DNA from: JBFMDU01 sp034431935
Lineage (GTDB): Bacteria > Chloroflexota > Dehalococcoidia > GIF9 > JBFMDU01
Direction: 5' to 3'
Assembly (NCBI GenBank): GCA_034431935.1
Contig: DAOUCU010000117.1
Span: forward strand, 1-6,645
Length of the DNA: 6,645 nucleotides
The stretch's first letter is position 1, and the number at the start of each line of letters is the position of its first letter. A program made the translations under genes and the position numbers. This document shows, one piece after another, positions 5,354 to 6,645 of this stretch. A model generated the notes under the pieces. The model made no database searches. It was not told the origin of the DNA and saw only the letters and a program-made list of their open reading frames with translations.

Positions 5354-5734
5354 ATGGTTAACCGCCAGCTGACAAATGCTTTCAAGGCCCTTTCGGACGA
5401 TACCCGGTTAAGGGTACTATGTCTTCTCTCCCGGCGTGAGTGCTGTGTTTGCGAGGTGGCGCAGGCGCTGGAGATACCCCAGCCCAGAGCGTCGCGGGGC
5501 CTGACCACGCTTTATAATGCCGGCCTTCTGAAGTTGAGGAAAGATGGCGCGATGTCGCTCTATTCAATTGACCGCAGTGGACTCGGCGGGGTGGCTTCAA
5601 AGCTGGTTGACGCCATTGTTGATTCGCTCAACTCAAGCGAAACGGTTGCCCGCGATGCAGAGCGCCTGAGCCAGGCGCGCCGCCCGGGCGCCAGCCGGAG
5701 CCCGGCAGTTGAATTAAGCCCGCGGCCGGCCTAA
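5354..5734 (+). CDS. ArsR/SmtB-family metal- or metalloid-sensing repressor
   Basis: The 126-residue protein is a winged-helix ArsR/SmtB repressor. FKALSDDTRLRVLCLLSRR (10-28) is the family's first helical region. ECCVCEVAQAL (29-39) closely matches the metalloid-binding motif ELCVCDL of arsenic and antimony sensors, here with C30, C31 and C33. IPQPRASRGLTTLYNAGLL (41-59) is the DNA-reading helix-turn-helix, and KDGAMSLYSID (63-73) is the wing. Binding of arsenite or a similar thiophilic ion to the cysteines would release it from DNA; the extra cysteines C23 and C31 could change preference. The tail after about 105 is rich in Arg, Pro and Ser and looks disordered. The ATG at 5354 follows GGAG (5342-5345) by 8 bases. 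A permease gene follows after 40 bases, so the pair probably forms one efflux operon. It clearly differs from the ArsR-family protein encoded on the other strand. Confidence 0.9.
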   Translation: MVNRQLTNAFKALSDDTRLRVLCLLSRRECCVCEVAQALEIPQPRASRGLTTLYNAGLLKLRKDGAMSLYSIDRSGLGGVASKLVDAIVDSLNSSETVARDAERLSQARRPGASRSPAVELSPRPA

Positions 5735-5774
5735 GTTACAGTTTGCTTTTGCTGAAGAGAAGGGATTTGTCCAT

Positions 5775-6645
5775 ATGATTATCATTGATGCTTTCATGGG
5801 CGGGCTGTATGCCCTTCAGGACTATATTGCCCTCCATGTGCTTACCTGCCTTATTCCGGCTTTTCTTCTGGCCGGCGGGATAGTCACCTTCATATCCCGG
5901 GAGGCTATCATCGGCTATCTCGGCGCCGCGGCGCGTAAAATATCGTCTTTCAGTATTGCTTCCATCGGGAGCTTCTTTGTCGCCGCCTGTTCGTGCACCG
6001 TCATTCCGGTATCCAGCGGTATTTATCGCGGTGGGGCCGGCATCGGTGCCGCCTTCATTATTCTCTGGGTGGCTCCGGCGGCCAACATACTGGCCCTTGT
6101 CTATACCGGCCAGATTATCGGCGTCCAGATGGCCGCCGCCAGAGTCATCAGCGCTCTACTGATGAGCTTTGTTGTGGGTATGGTCATGGCCTATGCTTTC
6201 TATCGTGAGGAGAGGAACCGTGTCTCCACCATCCAGATGAGTCGCGGGCCGTTGATGACCCGTAGAGGGGTGATTCTTCTCTTACTTCTGGTTGTGTGGC
6301 TTCTGGCCCCCAATTATCTGGTGACCCATGGTCCCTACTGGCAGAAGGTGGTGATATGGGCGGTGGGGTTGGTAGTGGTTGGCGTCTATGTTTGGAAGGC
6401 AATCGACCTTGAGAAGACAAAAGAGTGGCTCAGAGAGACATGGTGGTTTGTACGCGTCATTTTTCCGCTACTGCTGGCTGGGGTTTTTGCCGTGGGAATT
6501 ATTGGCGCTCTTTTGCCCGGCGAATGGGTCAAGACCTGGCTGGGCGGCGCCGGACTGCGTCAATCATTCCTGGCGACCATGATCGGAGCCATCACCTATT
6601 TCGCTACCATGACCGAGGCGCCTTTTGTGGATACGCTGATGAACC
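5775..6645 (+). CDS. ArsP/COG0701-type permease (DUF318 family), C-terminus cut by window edge
   Basis: The 290 visible residues form a polytopic membrane protein with spans near residues 18-40, 58-80, 88-110, 120-142, 164-182, 190-208, 226-247 and 265-284. The segment ACSCTVIPVSSGIYRGGAGI (71-90) followed by APAANI matches the family hallmark CSCxVIP...G...G...PxxN. ATMTEAPFVDTL near the end resembles the matching second-half motif. Members include ArsP, which exports trivalent organoarsenicals, but many relatives have no proven substrate. Cysteines 25, 72 and 74 are candidate ligands. The usual length is a little over 300 residues, so probably only the last span or spans are missing. The ATG at 5775 follows AGAAGGGA by about 10 bases. 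Its position 40 bases after a Cys-rich ArsR gene supports metal or metalloid efflux. Family is confident; substrate is inferred. Confidence 0.85.
   Translation, partial: MIIIDAFMGGLYALQDYIALHVLTCLIPAFLLAGGIVTFISREAIIGYLGAAARKISSFSIASIGSFFVAACSCTVIPVSSGIYRGGAGIGAAFIILWVAPAANILALVYTGQIIGVQMAAARVISALLMSFVVGMVMAYAFYREERNRVSTIQMSRGPLMTRRGVILLLLLVVWLLAPNYLVTHGPYWQKVVIWAVGLVVVGVYVWKAIDLEKTKEWLRETWWFVRVIFPLLLAGVFAVGIIGALLPGEWVKTWLGGAGLRQSFLATMIGAITYFATMTEAPFVDTLMN

Noticed and set aside
1..6645. tRNA, rRNA, CRISPR array, transposase or attachment site
   Set aside because: No cloverleaf, repeat-spacer pattern, transposase-like frame or terminal inverted repeat was seen. The window is almost entirely accounted for by eight ordinary genes.

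Overview
The window reads as a compact bacterial chromosome segment, moderately GC-rich by eye, with Shine-Dalgarno sites and sigma-70-type promoters. Six genes lie on the minus strand and two on the plus strand, with one short divergent control region. Gene content and protein style suggest an anaerobic bacterium such as a Dehalococcoidia-like Chloroflexota, or less likely a sulfate reducer or clostridial relative. This placement is a guess: no rRNA or marker gene is present.

Positions 1-3150 (minus strand) hold a three-gene redox operon: an acyl-CoA dehydrogenase (TTG start), then etfB, then etfA, separated by only 4-5 bases. EtfA carries an N-terminal ferredoxin domain with two complete [4Fe-4S] cysteine sets, and it runs off the left edge of the window. 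The gene order and the ferredoxin-fused EtfA match the caffeyl-CoA reductase (CarCDE) type of electron-bifurcating acyl-CoA dehydrogenase/Etf complex. A likely promoter, TTGAAC-N17-TACAAT, lies just upstream of the dehydrogenase, so the operon is probably transcribed independently of the genes before it.

Positions 3167-5202 (minus strand) hold a second operon: an ArsR-family repressor, an ABC ATPase and an ABC-2 membrane protein. Consecutive genes overlap by 14 and 8 bases, so translation is probably coupled. It looks like a self-regulated efflux system whose substrate cannot be read from the sequence.

Positions 5203-5353 form the divergent control region, with a TTGACA-containing promoter facing each way and a perfect ATATGC-N8-GCATAT dyad over the plus-strand promoter.

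Positions 5354-6645 (plus strand) hold a different ArsR/SmtB-type repressor with a Cys-rich sensor motif (ECCVCEV). It is followed by a polytopic permease of the ArsP/COG0701 (DUF318) type, cut by the right edge. This pair is probably a metal- or metalloid-responsive efflux unit.

The two ArsR operons face away from each other across 151 bases and may share control. I found no RNA genes, mobile elements, CRISPR arrays or clear terminators. No gene-free stretch exceeds 300 bases. I see no wholly new system; the points most worth checking are the putative bifurcating complex and the paired ArsR control region.
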